A stretch of DNA of 64,000 bases from Yersinia similis (lineage in GTDB: Bacteria; Pseudomonadota; Gammaproteobacteria; Enterobacterales; Enterobacteriaceae), in the NCBI RefSeq assembly GCF_001053095.1, contig NZ_CGBP01000005.1, positions 124,001-188,000 of the forward strand, in the 5' to 3' direction. A program made the translations under genes and the position numbers. The notes under the pieces were generated by a model that did not search any database, was not told the DNA's origin, and was given only the letters and a program-made list of their open reading frames with translations. Below are positions 39,423 to 49,866 of the stretch, piece by piece (the first letter of the stretch is position 1; every line of letters starts with the position of its first letter).

Positions 39423-39670
39423 ACGCCATGCCTCTTATAAGTTATCTGTAAAAAGAAATATTATCTGTGTTAATTTTGCCTCAGAAAATCAGGAAAACCA
39501 AACCACTTAGAGCAAAAAAGACTATTCAGGATATTTGGTTGATATTTAATTACAAGGATTGCTTAACCTCGGTGAGAAGGTACAATATTTTATTGCTTTC
39601 CCACTATTTTATTTATCATCGCCTGATGATAAATCGTCATGATTTAAAACATAATTAGAAAGGTGCATAC

Positions 39671-41044
39671 GTGCAGAAGTATATAGTTGAAGCGCGTAGC
39701 TTGTTAGCTCTCGCTATTCCCGTTGTCATCGCGCAACTGTCTCAAACCGCTATGGGTGTTGTTGACACGATCATGGCCGGCTCTGTCAGTGCAACTGACA
39801 TGGCGGCGGTGGCGGTAGGCACGTCTATCTGGCTACCCGCTATTTTATTCGGACACGGCTTGTTACTCGCACTGACGCCGACTGTTGCCCAGCTTAATGG
39901 TTCAGGGCGCCGTAACCAAATTGCCCACCAAGTCAGGCAAGGGTTTTGGCTGGCACTCTGTGTTTCCGTGTTAATTATGCTTGTGCTCTATAATAGCGAC
40001 CACGTTATTAAACAAATGGATAATATTGACCCCATACTGGCGCAAAAAGCCGTGGATTTTCTGCATGCCATCATGTGGGGTGTGCCAGGTTATCTATTCT
40101 TCCAGGTTCTGAGAAATCAGTGTGAAGGGCTATCTAAGACTAAACCGGGGATGGTTATCGGGTTTGTTGGCCTGCTGGTTAATATCCCGATTAACTACAT
40201 CTTTATCTATGGCAAGTTTGGCGCGCCGGCTTTAGGTGGCGTAGGCTGCGGAGTGGCAACAGCCTCTGTTTATTGGGTGATGTTCCTGATGATGAGATGG
40301 TACGTGACGCGCGCCCGTTCTCAACAGGATATCAAACTGGAAAAAGGATTTGCCGCGCCCGACTGGCAGGTAATGAAACGTTTAAGTGGCCTTGGCCTGC
40401 CCGTCGCCTTGGCCCTCTTTTTCGAGGTCACCCTGTTCGCCGTCGTCGCCCTGTTGGTCTCGCCACTGGGTATTGTTGCCGTTGCCGGGCACCAGATTGC
40501 ACTCAACTTCAGCTCATTAATGTTTATGTTACCCATGTCGCTGAGTGTGGCTGCAACAATTCGTGTCGGGTTTCGTCTCGGACAAGGGGCGGTGGAACAG
40601 GCTCAGGTTGCAGCCTATACCAGCATGGCTGTCGGTTTATTGCTGGCCAGCTTTACCGCTGTATTTACCATTGTTTTCCGTGAACATATTGCGTTGTTGT
40701 ATAACAAGACACCTGAAGTGGTTACCATGGCGTCCCATCTGATGTTGCTGGCGGCACTTTATCAGTTGTCTGATGCCGTTCAGGTTATTGGGAGTGGTGT
40801 CTTGCGGGGCTATAAAGATACGCGTTCCATTTTCTTTATTACGTTTACCGCTTATTGGCTTCTCGGGTTACCTAGCGGCTATCTTCTGGGCTTGACCGAT
40901 TATATCCTCCCTGCGATGGGGCCTGCTGGTTTCTGGATAGGTTTCATTATCGGTCTAACAGCTGCGGCTATTCTGATGGTGCTGCGCATCCGTTGGCTGC
41001 AAAAACAACCTACTGCGTTTATTCTGCAACGGGCAGCCCATTAG
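39671..41044 (+). CDS. mdtK: Multidrug efflux transporter MdtK (NorM, MATE family)
   Basis: A 457-residue 12-helix MATE transporter that exports cationic drugs and dyes with sodium or proton antiport. The two halves show the repeated pattern [21 protein letters not shown] and [21 protein letters not shown]. The start is GTG at 39671, after AGGTG, giving the E. coli N-terminus ([13 protein letters not shown]). It is followed by the tRNA-Val cluster, as in E. coli. Confidence 0.96.
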   Translation: MQKYIVEARSLLALAIPVVIAQLSQTAMGVVDTIMAGSVSATDMAAVAVGTSIWLPAILFGHGLLLALTPTVAQLNGSGRRNQIAHQVRQGFWLALCVSVLIMLVLYNSDHVIKQMDNIDPILAQKAVDFLHAIMWGVPGYLFFQVLRNQCEGLSKTKPGMVIGFVGLLVNIPINYIFIYGKFGAPALGGVGCGVATASVYWVMFLMMRWYVTRARSQQDIKLEKGFAAPDWQVMKRLSGLGLPVALALFFEVTLFAVVALLVSPLGIVAVAGHQIALNFSSLMFMLPMSLSVAATIRVGFRLGQGAVEQAQVAAYTSMAVGLLLASFTAVFTIVFREHIALLYNKTPEVVTMASHLMLLAALYQLSDAVQVIGSGVLRGYKDTRSIFFITFTAYWLLGLPSGYLLGLTDYILPAMGPAGFWIGFIIGLTAAAILMVLRIRWLQKQPTAFILQRAAH

Positions 41045-41286
41045 CTTATGGTTGGAGTGGGGCTCCCCCCCGCTCCGCCATAAAACACGTGTAGGGGCTT
41101 CGCGCGGTTAGTCTCAAAAAAAGGGAGTATCCCCAACGACATGTGGATGAAAAAACAGCGCAATGGATAAAAGCACAGCGATTACGTGAGCTTACAATAA
41201 ATATTGCGTTTTTCCTCTTGCCAGCAGACGGGCAGCCCGTTAGTATTCGTCCCCGCTGTCACCGTTGATAGTAGACAATAATAGAT

Positions 41287-41363
41287 GCGTCCGTAGCTCA
41301 GTTGGTTAGAGCACCACCTTGACATGGTGGGGGTCGATGGTTCGAGTCCATTCGGACGCACCA
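41287..41363 (+). tRNA. valV: tRNA-Val(GAC), copy 1
   Basis: 77 nt including an encoded CCA. Acceptor GCGTCCG/CGGACGC; anticodon stem CCACC/GGTGG with loop TTGACAT (anticodon GAC); T-loop TTCGAGT. It reads valine GUC/GUU codons. It is the first of three tandem copies. Confidence 0.97.
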
Positions 41364-41421
41364 CTTTTATTGCATGGTAGTCAGTCTGATTTGATAGCTG
41401 TTTTACCAGAAAGAATTATGT

Positions 41422-41498
41422 GCGTCCGTAGCTCAGTTGGTTAGAGCACCACCTTGACATGGTGGGGGTCGATGGTTCGAGTCCATTTGGACGCACCA
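41422..41498 (+). tRNA. valW: tRNA-Val(GAC), copy 2
   Basis: 77 nt, identical to copy 1 except one base in the 3' acceptor strand (TGGACGC), which makes a G-U wobble at the last acceptor pair. The anticodon is GAC and CCA is encoded. Confidence 0.97.
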
Positions 41499-41610
41499 TT
41501 CTGGCATTGTTGTTGGTCTGTGTTTTTTATCCAGCACGCCTTTCAAACAGCATGTTTTTTACTCAAGTTTTTTATCCGGATTGGTTTTTACCCAGTATCG
41601 TTATTACCCT

Positions 41611-41687
41611 GCGTTCTTAGCTCAGTTGGTTAGAGCACCACCTTGACATGGTGGGGGTCGATGGTTCGAGTCCATTAGAACGCACCA
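41611..41687 (+). tRNA. tRNA-Val(GAC), copy 3
   Basis: 77 nt with the same D, anticodon and T arms (anticodon GAC), but with a changed acceptor stem GCGTTCT/AGAACGC. The changes are compensated on both strands, so the stem is fully paired. E. coli has two copies at this place; a third is present here. Confidence 0.96.
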
Positions 41688-42001
41688 TTTCTCTTCTCCT
41701 GCAGTACTCATCTATTTCTCCCTTGTCAGTTCCTGATTGCTGGTTGATTTTTGCTACTGATTCGATTTGTCTATTGAGCCAATTTTTCTATTGATAATGT
41801 TCACAGTCTGCCACAATGAAGCGCCATAAGTGAGCTGGAATTTTTAAATACTCCCCTATTTACTGTCAAAAAAATCAACAAACAAATAACTTGCGCAACA
41901 AATTAAGATTTAATCTACGTGTTTGCGTCATTAATCCCTACTTTTTACAAAAAACGGCAATGAGTTCCTGTTTTCTATTTCATTTCCCGCCACTTACCGC
42001 T

Positions 42002-42007
42002 TATAAT
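42002..42007 (+). promoter_or_regulatory. Probable pykF promoter -10 element
   Basis: A consensus TATAAT. The -35 region (about 41979) is weak. Transcription would start near 42014, close to the Cra site. Confidence 0.6.
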
Positions 42008-42023
42008 ACGGACCGTCGTTTCA

Positions 42024-42039
42024 GTTGAATGGTTTCAGC
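42024..42039 (+). promoter_or_regulatory. Cra (FruR) operator of pykF
   Basis: GTTGAATGGTTTCAGC differs from the palindromic Cra site GCTGAAWCGNTTCAGC at two positions. It lies just downstream of the -10 element, as expected for repression. E. coli pykF is repressed by Cra. Confidence 0.75.
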
Positions 42040-42280
42040 ATTTTGATTATCCGATACGCTAAAAAAATACAACTCTCATTTATGCCATCGTGCTCTGATC
42101 ATGCGCTTAGTCTCGCGCTAAAATTTTCCGCTCAACTTCCACCACTGTCATCTATCCTTAGTAATGTTTTATTTCTTGGTCACGTTTCGCTACACCCAAC
42201 ACCAATCAGATACCACTCCGTTGTTGTAAATAACGGAACTTACACTTTTTATCCATCACAACTTGTAGAAAAAATCCGTC

Positions 42281-43693
42281 ATGAAAAAGACTAAAATTGT
42301 TTGTACTATCGGTCCAAAAACCGAATCCGAAGAAATGCTGACAAACCTGCTGAATGCTGGCATGAACGTTATGCGTTTAAATTTCTCTCACGGTGACTAT
42401 GCAGAGCACGGTCAACGTATCAAAAACCTCCGGGCTGTAATGGCAAAAACAGGCAAAAAAGCCGCTATTTTGCTGGATACTAAAGGCCCGGAAATCCGGA
42501 CCATGAAACTAGAAGGCGGCAAAGATGCTGCGCTGGTTGCAGGTCAGACCTTCACATTCACAACTGATCAAAGCGTTGTCGGTAACGACAAAATTGTTGC
42601 GGTAACCTACCCAGGCTTCGCCTCTGACCTGAAAATTGGTAACACTGTTCTGGTTGACGATGGTCTGATCGGCATGGAAGTCACAGAAGTCACTGAACAC
42701 ACCGTTGTATGTAAAGTATTGAACAGTGGCGATTTGGGTGAAAATAAAGGCGTTAACCTGCCAGGCGTATCTATCCAACTGCCTGCATTAGCAGAAAAAG
42801 ATAAAAGCGACCTGATCTTCGGTTGCGAACAAGGCGTTGATTTCGTTGCAGCCTCCTTTATCCGTAAACGTTCTGATGTGCTGGAAATTCGTGAACACCT
42901 GAAAGCACACGGTGGCGAACATATCCAGATCATCTCTAAAATCGAAAATCAGGAAGGTCTGAATAACTTCGACGAAATCCTGGAAGCATCTGACGGTATC
43001 ATGGTTGCCCGTGGTGACCTAGGTGTTGAGATCCCTGTTGAAGAAGTCATCTTCGCGCAGAAGATGATGATCGAGAAATGTAACCGTGCACGTAAAGTTG
43101 TTATTACTGCAACTCAAATGCTCGATTCCATGATCAAAAACCCACGCCCTACCCGTGCAGAAGCTGGTGACGTTGCAAACGCCATCCTTGACGGTACCGA
43201 CGCGGTCATGCTGTCCGGTGAAAGTGCTAAGGGTAAGTACCCATTAGAGTCTGTCACCATCATGGCGACCATCTGTGAGCGTACAGACCGTGTTATGCCT
43301 AGTCGCATTGAGTCACTGAACGACAACCGTAAAATGCGTATCACTGAAGCCGTTTGCCGTGGTGCTGTTGAAACCGCAGAAAAACTGGAAGCCAAAGTGA
43401 TTGTGGTAGCAACCGGTGGGGGTAAATCTGCAAAATCCGTACGTAAATACTTCCCTACTGCGACCATTCTGGCACTGACTACCAATGAAATGACGGCTCA
43501 TCAGTTAATTCTGACTAAAGGCGTAATCACTCAGTTGGTAGACGAAATTGCCTCAACTGATGATTTCTACCGCATCGGTAAAGAAGCGGCTCTAGCGAGC
43601 GGCCTGGCACAAAAAGGCGACGTGGTCATCATGGTTTCTGGTGCTTTGGTACCAAGCGGTACAACCAATACCTCTTCAGTACACGTGTTATAA
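42281..43693 (+). CDS. pykF: Pyruvate kinase I
   Basis: A 470-residue glycolytic enzyme that makes pyruvate and ATP from PEP and ADP; it is activated by fructose-1,6-bisphosphate. It has the N-terminal [11 protein letters not shown], active-site Arg in VMRLNFSHG, the catalytic-Lys signature [10 protein letters not shown], metal-binding [12 protein letters not shown] and a C-terminal allosteric domain. Length equals E. coli PykF. A Cra site and terminator flank it. Confidence 0.98.
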   Translation: MKKTKIVCTIGPKTESEEMLTNLLNAGMNVMRLNFSHGDYAEHGQRIKNLRAVMAKTGKKAAILLDTKGPEIRTMKLEGGKDAALVAGQTFTFTTDQSVVGNDKIVAVTYPGFASDLKIGNTVLVDDGLIGMEVTEVTEHTVVCKVLNSGDLGENKGVNLPGVSIQLPALAEKDKSDLIFGCEQGVDFVAASFIRKRSDVLEIREHLKAHGGEHIQIISKIENQEGLNNFDEILEASDGIMVARGDLGVEIPVEEVIFAQKMMIEKCNRARKVVITATQMLDSMIKNPRPTRAEAGDVANAILDGTDAVMLSGESAKGKYPLESVTIMATICERTDRVMPSRIESLNDNRKMRITEAVCRGAVETAEKLEAKVIVVATGGGKSAKSVRKYFPTATILALTTNEMTAHQLILTKGVITQLVDEIASTDDFYRIGKEAALASGLAQKGDVVIMVSGALVPSGTTNTSSVHVL

Positions 43694-43721
43694 TTCCAAC
43701 GCGTTATTGTTCAATAATTAA

Positions 43722-43756
43722 AACGCCGCTCTCTATAGCGGCGTTTTCTTTTTTAA
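43722..43756 (+). terminator. pykF terminator
   Basis: Stem AACGCCGC/GCGGCGTT (43722-43729 with 43738-43745), loop TCTCTATA, then TTCTTTTTT. Confidence 0.92.
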
Positions 43757-44250
<494 letters not shown>

Positions 44251-44267
44251 TATTACTTCCTGAATGA

Positions 44268-44299
44268 AAAATGGCGCACATTGTGCGCCATTTTTTTTG
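44268..44299 (+). terminator. lpp terminator
   Basis: Stem AATGGCGCAC/GTGCGCCATT around a short loop, then eight T residues; 20 nt after the lpp stop. Confidence 0.95.
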
Positions 44300-44572
44300 C
44301 CCTACGGAAATGTTTGTCGTACAGAAATAAACGTCTGACAATCGCTCTCCTTGATGTCATTACCTCTTCCATACTAATACTGACCGACGACTCAATACTG
44401 ACAAACGACTCCCCAGTTTGGCGTGGTACCGCATGCTTGCTTATATTTCGATGATCACTTCTCGCACTGGCTTTAATATTCTGACTTTCACAACGACAAA
44501 ACTCTAAAGCCCGGAGTGCAATTCTGGCTTTACCACGATGGAGAGCCACCATGATAAAGCACAGACCAGTGA
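44300..44572. other. lpp-ldtE gap
   Basis: A stretch of 273 bases with no supported gene. A 99-codon minus-strand frame over it has no family pattern and includes the lpp terminator. It holds an 18-bp tandem duplication (44376-44411). Confidence 0.4.
44376..44411 (+). repeat. 18-bp tandem duplication
   Basis: AATACTGACCGACGACTC (44376-44393) and AATACTGACAAACGACTC (44394-44411) are adjacent and differ at two positions. The repeat is non-coding. Confidence 0.85.
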
Positions 44573-45637
44573 TTAGTTATTTGCTGAATAAACCGGGCCG
44601 GGCTGAACCAGCTTAGGCGTTACTGGCTCTTCTGTTGGTTGTTGCTCTTCAGGTTGTGCCTGTTGCTCCCCCTGAGGCGCTACAGCAGCGGGTGCTTGCT
44701 GAGTAGAGGTTTCACCCACAGTAACAATGATTGGCATACCAGAACGGCGTGCAATCGCATCCTGAACCGCTTTAGCATCAGTCTGGTTATCGTTAATGAA
44801 CTTCTGCAAGCCACTGCCGATCGCGATTGGCATCGTTTGTGGATCATCACTGTCTGCGCGAGACAATGGTTGATGAACTTCAACGTAACGTTTGCCATCA
44901 GGTTCAATGGCATATTTAACAGGTTCGTTGATGATCTGTACGCGAGTGCCTTTAGGTACTGAATTGAACAGCGTTTCAATGTCATCTGGACGTAAACGGA
45001 TACAGCCAGAGCTGACACGTAGGCCGATACCAAAGTTGGCGTTAGTACCATGGATCAGGTACTCCCCCCTTCCTGCGGACAGACGCATAGCAAACTGCCC
45101 CATAGGATTGTCAGGACCGGCCGGAACCACTGATGGCAAGGTGATACCTTCTGCCAAATAGTTTTTACGGATGTTCGCGGTTGGCGTCCAAGTTGGGTTA
45201 GGGATCTTCTGGCTAACAGAGGTAACCATGGTTGGTGTATTACGCCCTAACTGGCCAATGCCGATTGGGTAAACAATAACTTTGTTCTGACCTTTAGGGT
45301 AATAATAAAGGCGCAGTTCAGCCAGGTTGATAACGATACCTTCACGCGGGGTGTCAGGCAGCAACATCTGGTTCGGGATAGTCAGTACTGACCCCGGTAA
45401 TGGCAAGTAGGGATCAGTCCCTGGGTTTGCTTCCAGCATACCCAGCAGGCCAATCTTGTAGTCGGCTGCAATAGCCTCCAATGGGCGACCATCATTTGGA
45501 ACAGTAAAGGTTGTATTTTCGCCAATTAAGCGACTATTAGCGGGCGGCAGAGGATACTCGTTCGCATTGGCAGCAGTGATACTACCTGCCAGACAAGTTG
45601 CGAATAACATACCAATCAAAGTTAATGCACGTTTCAT
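44573..45637 (-). CDS. ldtE: L,D-transpeptidase LdtE (YnhG)
   Basis: A 354-residue periplasmic YkuD enzyme with a signal peptide (cleavage near ANA-N). It has a LysM-like segment (residues about 43-90) and the catalytic domain with His196 (LIHGTNA) and Cys212 (SSGCIRLR). The C-terminal tail is Pro/Gln/Glu-rich (about residues 310-345). In E. coli LdtE forms 3-3 peptidoglycan cross-links, while relatives attach Lpp. It lies beside lpp in the E. coli order. Confidence 0.95.
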   Translation of the reverse strand: MKRALTLIGMLFATCLAGSITAANANEYPLPPANSRLIGENTTFTVPNDGRPLEAIAADYKIGLLGMLEANPGTDPYLPLPGSVLTIPNQMLLPDTPREGIVINLAELRLYYYPKGQNKVIVYPIGIGQLGRNTPTMVTSVSQKIPNPTWTPTANIRKNYLAEGITLPSVVPAGPDNPMGQFAMRLSAGRGEYLIHGTNANFGIGLRVSSGCIRLRPDDIETLFNSVPKGTRVQIINEPVKYAIEPDGKRYVEVHQPLSRADSDDPQTMPIAIGSGLQKFINDNQTDAKAVQDAIARRSGMPIIVTVGETSTQQAPAAVAPQGEQQAQPEEQQPTEEPVTPKLVQPGPVYSANN

Positions 45638-45907
45638 GCTTAGTTCCTACATCACTTCTTCAAATTCGGTTTACACGGCTATCTACGTTAATTTTAGCAG
45701 CCAATAATAAGGCAAATGTATAGTAACAGTCCTTATTATAAAGGCAATTTATTTCTCTAAAAATCAATGTGTTACAAAGTAATGTATTGTGGTTTTTTTA
45801 GCATAAGCGCCGATTTAAGCTGCTGAAATCTCACCATTTTAATACTGTGACTCGCAACGCAAAAATGGTCAGAGCCCAATAAATAAAGAGCAAAATATTA
45901 GCCTGCA

Positions 45908-46330
45908 TCAATACGCTGATAAATCGACAACTTTAGTGCGAATGGCGCGGATCATCGCCTCCAGGCCTTGTGAGCGTGAAGGTGTCAAATGCTGGCTAAG
46001 TGCTAAATCAGCAAAGAATGGACGCACATCCAGAGAGACTATCTGTTGAGGTGTTAAATTGTGATAAAGGATGAATACCACGGCGACCAGACCTTTAACG
46101 ATAGCCGCATCGCTATCACCGGCAAATATCACATGGCCTTCAGCAGATAATGTCATCGCGATCCAGACCTGACTCTGGCAACCGGAGACCAGATTCTCTG
46201 GGTGGCGCTGCTGTTCGGTCAACGGGGCTAACTGCCCGCCTAGTTCAATGATATACAGGTATTTTTCTTCCCAATTTAAACAACGGGAAAAGTTGCGAAT
46301 TAATTTATCTCTATCTGGCAAACCAGCCAT
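45908..46330 (-). CDS. sufE: SufE, sulfur-transfer partner of SufS
   Basis: A 140-residue protein. Its Cys51 in SGCQSQVW accepts persulfide sulfur from SufS. Other family features are [13 protein letters not shown] and [14 protein letters not shown]. The start at 46330 matches E. coli in length; a longer in-frame reading into sufS is not conserved. It is the last gene of sufABCDSE, 88 nt after sufS. Confidence 0.96.
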   Translation of the reverse strand: MAGLPDRDKLIRNFSRCLNWEEKYLYIIELGGQLAPLTEQQRHPENLVSGCQSQVWIAMTLSAEGHVIFAGDSDAAIVKGLVAVVFILYHNLTPQQIVSLDVRPFFADLALSQHLTPSRSQGLEAMIRAIRTKVVDLSAY

Positions 46331-46418
46331 AGCATGTTTCCTGAATACGTAAAAAATAAAAGCCGACTGCTGAAAGAATAGTCGGCTTTGGTGTTGCCTG
46401 TCGTGGGTGGTTAGACAC

Positions 46419-47639
46419 TCACCCCAGCAATTTTTCGATACGCTGTAATCCTGCCACCAACCGATCAACATCCTCGCGGGTATTATACAGCGCCAGTGAG
46501 GCACGACACATACTCGGCACCTGATAGAACGCCATCAGCGGCATCGCACAGTGATGACCCGTACGAATAGCAATACCGTATTGATCAAGAAAGCTACCCA
46601 CATCATAGGCATGGTGCTGGCCCAGATTGAAGGCTATAACCCCGGCACGTTCTGTTGGGCCATACAGTGTTAGGCTCTTAATCTGCTTTAGTTGCTCCAA
46701 TGCATAATGCATCAGCGATTGTTCATACTGTTGGATCTGCAAAAGCCCCAACTCAGTGACATAGCCAATGGCCGCACCAAGCCCCATGATCCCCGCAGTA
46801 TTAGGTGAACCGGCCTCAAAGCGCCAAGGGGCGTCAGCAAACGTAGTGCCTTGCGTCAAACTGACTGTTTTGATCATCGCCCCGCCCCCTTCCCATGGCG
46901 GCATCTGTTGTAACAACGCACTTTTGCCGTACAGAATCCCAATACCCGATGGACCGTACAGTTTGTGCCCTGAGAAAACATAAAAATCACAGCCCAGCGC
47001 CTGAACATCGACTGGCTGATGCATAACCGCTTGCGCACCATCCACCAGCACCAGCAAACCGGCGGCTTTTGCCTGAGCCACAATATCCTTAATCGGGTTT
47101 ACCGTCCCAAGCACGTTGGAGACCTGGGTCAGCGCCAGTAAACGTGTAGTGTCATCAATCAACGCTGTGAGGGCGGTTATCTCCAACTCACCGGCAGCCG
47201 TCAGTGGCCAAACACGGATTTCAACACCGAGATCTTGCGCCAACATCTGCCAAGGCACAATATTGGCATGGTGTTCCATTTCGGTAATGATAATGCTATC
47301 ACCCGCAGTAAGGAAATGGCGGCCGTAACTGTTAGCAACCAAATTGATTGCTTCAGTGGTGCCTCTGACAAAGATAATTTCTTCTGCGGATGCGGCGTGG
47401 ATAAAATCAGCCACTTGAGTGCGTACCGCTTCCATTTGCTGAGTCGCTTCAGCACTTAAGGTGTGAATGCCACGATGAACGGCCGCATAACCATCACGGT
47501 AAAAATGAAGCTCTTTGTCAATGACTACCTGAGGCTTTTGCGCACTGGCGGCGCTGTCCAGATAAACCAATGGCTGCCCATTGACCTGCCGGCTCAACAG
47601 AGGAAAATCAGCTCTTACACGCTCAATAGGAAAACTCAT
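46419..47639 (-). CDS. sufS: SufS cysteine desulfurase
   Basis: A 406-residue PLP enzyme that takes sulfur from cysteine for Fe-S cluster assembly under iron limitation or oxidative stress. The PLP Lys is K226 in VFSGHKLYG and the persulfide Cys is C364 in TGHHCAMP. The start at 47639 overlaps the sufD stop (ATGA). Length equals E. coli SufS. Confidence 0.97.
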   Translation of the reverse strand: MSFPIERVRADFPLLSRQVNGQPLVYLDSAASAQKPQVVIDKELHFYRDGYAAVHRGIHTLSAEATQQMEAVRTQVADFIHAASAEEIIFVRGTTEAINLVANSYGRHFLTAGDSIIITEMEHHANIVPWQMLAQDLGVEIRVWPLTAAGELEITALTALIDDTTRLLALTQVSNVLGTVNPIKDIVAQAKAAGLLVLVDGAQAVMHQPVDVQALGCDFYVFSGHKLYGPSGIGILYGKSALLQQMPPWEGGGAMIKTVSLTQGTTFADAPWRFEAGSPNTAGIMGLGAAIGYVTELGLLQIQQYEQSLMHYALEQLKQIKSLTLYGPTERAGVIAFNLGQHHAYDVGSFLDQYGIAIRTGHHCAMPLMAFYQVPSMCRASLALYNTREDVDRLVAGLQRIEKLLG

Positions 47640-48961
47640 AAGGACTCCCACGCCAAACGCTCGGCAATACGTGCTAATACTTGTTTACGAATGGCTTCAT
47701 TGTGGATAGCTTCAGTCACTTCAGCAGCAAACGCAAAAATGATCATCTGCTGCGCATCAGCCTGATTGATACCACGCGATTGCAGATAAAATAGTTGCTC
47801 CGCATCAATACGCCCGACGGTAGCGCCATGGCTGCATTTCACATCATCGGCATAAATTTCCAACTGAGGTTTGGTATCGACTTCTGCTAAATTGCTCAAC
47901 AGCAGATTGTTGTTAGTCATCTGCCCGTCAGTTTTCAACGCATGCTGAGCGACTTTAATCATGCCGTTAAAAATAGCCTTACCCCGCTCACGCACCATGA
48001 CTTTATGTAACTGGCGGCTTTCGCAGTGGCCTTTATTATGTTCTAAATAAGTTCGGGTATCGCAAATCTCGCGCCCAACAGGTAGCAGCAGGCTATTAAT
48101 CGATAACGACGAACCTTCACCATTTAACTGGCTGCTGGTGTTATGACGCATTAGCCCCGCTCCCAGCAGGAAACTGTGGCTACGCGCCCGAGCATCACGC
48201 CCCAAGATCAGATCGTTATGGGCAAAGTGATAACTCTTAGGGGTTTCAAACGCCAACTTACAATGATTCAATTCAGCATTATCACCCACCGCGATTGTCA
48301 GCCGCGCTCCGGTAAAATGGGGCTGCTCATTGAGGCTGACAAAGTGCTCTATAACTTCAGCCTGTGCGTTCGCCTCAACCACCAGATGATGGCGAGAATG
48401 ACTCGTATTCACAATATTCGAGCTGTTACCTGCACTGATATGCAGAAGATATAAGGGTTTGTCACTGTGTTTGCCTACGGGTAACCGAATATGCAGACGT
48501 TCCTGCGCCAAACTTTCTGTCAGGTGTAAAAACACCTCTGATTGTATGGCTGTGGGGAACAGCATATTTTCAGCCGCATGCGTTAACTGATAAGGGCCGT
48601 ACTCATGGTCACTCAACGTCGGCGAAAACTGGCCATTAATGAAGACCAAACGGTGAGCATTGGGTACCAGAGACAGTGCATCACACTGCGCTGTTGTCAC
48701 CTCTGGCGCATGGGAAAAACTGAACTCATGCGCCAATAAACGCTCCAGCGGCGTGTATTTCCAGTCTTCATGTTTAACGCCGGGGAACCCCAGTTGCAGC
48801 ACCTTCTGCCAATGGCCGCGGGCATCTATGGAGGGTTCAATCTGACGCTGTTTAAACAACTGACCGAAATGCTTTAATGCATCAATCCGCTGTTGTTCGA
48901 GTCGCTGCAGTTCTAACCGCTGTCTTTCCAGAACGTTACTGTTGGTCGGTAAGCCAGCCAT
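47636..48961 (-). CDS. sufD: SufD, scaffold subunit of SufBC2D
   Basis: A 441-residue right-handed beta-helix protein related to SufB. It has the conserved His/Asp region [19 protein letters not shown] near the C-terminus. With SufB and SufC it forms the complex on which clusters are built, and it helps acquire iron. The start lies inside the sufC 3' end (26-nt overlap), and the stop overlaps sufS. Confidence 0.96.
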   Translation of the reverse strand: MAGLPTNSNVLERQRLELQRLEQQRIDALKHFGQLFKQRQIEPSIDARGHWQKVLQLGFPGVKHEDWKYTPLERLLAHEFSFSHAPEVTTAQCDALSLVPNAHRLVFINGQFSPTLSDHEYGPYQLTHAAENMLFPTAIQSEVFLHLTESLAQERLHIRLPVGKHSDKPLYLLHISAGNSSNIVNTSHSRHHLVVEANAQAEVIEHFVSLNEQPHFTGARLTIAVGDNAELNHCKLAFETPKSYHFAHNDLILGRDARARSHSFLLGAGLMRHNTSSQLNGEGSSLSINSLLLPVGREICDTRTYLEHNKGHCESRQLHKVMVRERGKAIFNGMIKVAQHALKTDGQMTNNNLLLSNLAEVDTKPQLEIYADDVKCSHGATVGRIDAEQLFYLQSRGINQADAQQMIIFAFAAEVTEAIHNEAIRKQVLARIAERLAWESL

Positions 48962-49682
48962 AGCCTTGCTCCTCCAACTGTTTCACCAACGTGAAATCAC
49001 CCGATTTAATGATCCGCCCCTGATACAACACATGGACAAAATCAGGTTTAACGTAATCTAAAATACGTTGGTAGTGGGTAACGATAATAAATGAGCGGTT
49101 CTCATTGCGCAGAGAGTTAACGCCATTTGCCACTATTTTCAGGGCGTCAATATCCAGCCCAGAATCTGTCTCGTCCAGAATACACAACGAAGGCTCTAAT
49201 GCTGCCATCTGCAGAATATCATTACGTTTCTTCTCACCACCAGAGAACCCCACATTGACCGAGCGGGTTAGCAAATCAGCTGGCATTTTCAGCAAGGCAA
49301 TTTTTTCTTCAATAAAATCAGAGAAATCAAAGCGGTCTAATAGCTCTTGCTGACGATATTTACGCACGGCATTAACCGAGGTTTGCAGGAAGAAATGGTT
49401 ACTGACACCTGGGATTTCTACCGGGTATTGGAAAGCTAAAAACACACCTTCCCCTGCACGATCTTCTGGAGCGAGTTCGAGTAAGTCTTTGCCTTTAAAA
49501 GTGACTTCACCTTCGGTGACTTCATACTCTTCGCGCCCTGCCAATGCGGCTGACAACGTACTTTTCCCTGAGCCGTTCGGCCCCATGATAGCGTGTACTT
49601 CACCCGGTTTGATCTCCAAGTCTAAACCTTTGAGGATTTCATTACCTTCAACGCTAACTTTCAAATTCTTAATACTTAACAT
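48936..49682 (-). CDS. sufC: SufC, ABC-type ATPase of SufBC2D
   Basis: A 248-residue soluble ATPase with Walker A GPNGSGKST (about residues 34-42), signature FSGGEKKRNDILQMA and Walker B CILDETDSGLD. It drives conformational change in the SufBC2D scaffold. The start at 49682 (MLSIKNLKVSVEGNEIL) follows E. coli. Upstream of it is a 184-base spacer to sufB that contains an ERIC-like element; in E. coli the two genes almost touch. Confidence 0.97.
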   Translation of the reverse strand: MLSIKNLKVSVEGNEILKGLDLEIKPGEVHAIMGPNGSGKSTLSAALAGREEYEVTEGEVTFKGKDLLELAPEDRAGEGVFLAFQYPVEIPGVSNHFFLQTSVNAVRKYRQQELLDRFDFSDFIEEKIALLKMPADLLTRSVNVGFSGGEKKRNDILQMAALEPSLCILDETDSGLDIDALKIVANGVNSLRNENRSFIIVTHYQRILDYVKPDFVHVLYQGRIIKSGDFTLVKQLEEQGYGWLTDQQ

Positions 49683-49718
49683 AGAGTTCCTTGGTGCGCC
49701 GTGACGCAAAACTTTATT

Positions 49719-49840
49719 TATACCCTCGTTTTTAAGACGGCAGGGGGTTGGCGCTCTCGTTACTCGTCCCATCCACGAGCCCCAGCCCTACAAGGCCGCT
49801 GTAAGCCGTGTTCCTGCCTCTTGAAATCTATTAGGTATAT
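49719..49840 (-). repeat. ERIC-like element inside the suf operon (sufB-sufC gap)
   Basis: About 122 bp, read on the minus strand. Left end TACCTAATAGATTTCAAG, then GGCAGGA, core AGCGGCCTTGTAGGGC and GTGGATGGGACGAGTAACGA, right end CCCTGCCGTC ... GAGGGTATA. The ends resemble ERIC, and the core matches that of the repeat at 36915-37149. It sits between co-directional sufB and sufC and would be transcribed in the suf mRNA. Confidence 0.8.
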
Positions 49841-49866
49841 GCCGCAAATATTTATTCGGTTAACAA

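Larger units (their letters stand above)
41688..42280. other. pykF upstream region
   Basis: A 593-base gap. It holds a TATAAT -10 element at 42002-42007, a Cra site just after it (42024-42039) and a leader of about 265 nt to pykF. An 89-codon frame inside the leader is not supported by any family pattern. Confidence 0.5.

Noticed and set aside
39423..39670. FMN riboswitch upstream of ribE
   Set aside because: No RFN-type conserved blocks were seen in this short A+T-rich gap; enterobacteria normally carry that riboswitch at ribB.
42025..42294. An 89-codon frame upstream of and overlapping pykF
   Set aside because: It overlaps the Cra site and the pykF start, has no family pattern and lies in the leader.
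44253..44552. A 99-codon minus-strand frame between lpp and ldtE
   Set aside because: It runs through the lpp terminator and a tandem repeat, and shows no conserved pattern.
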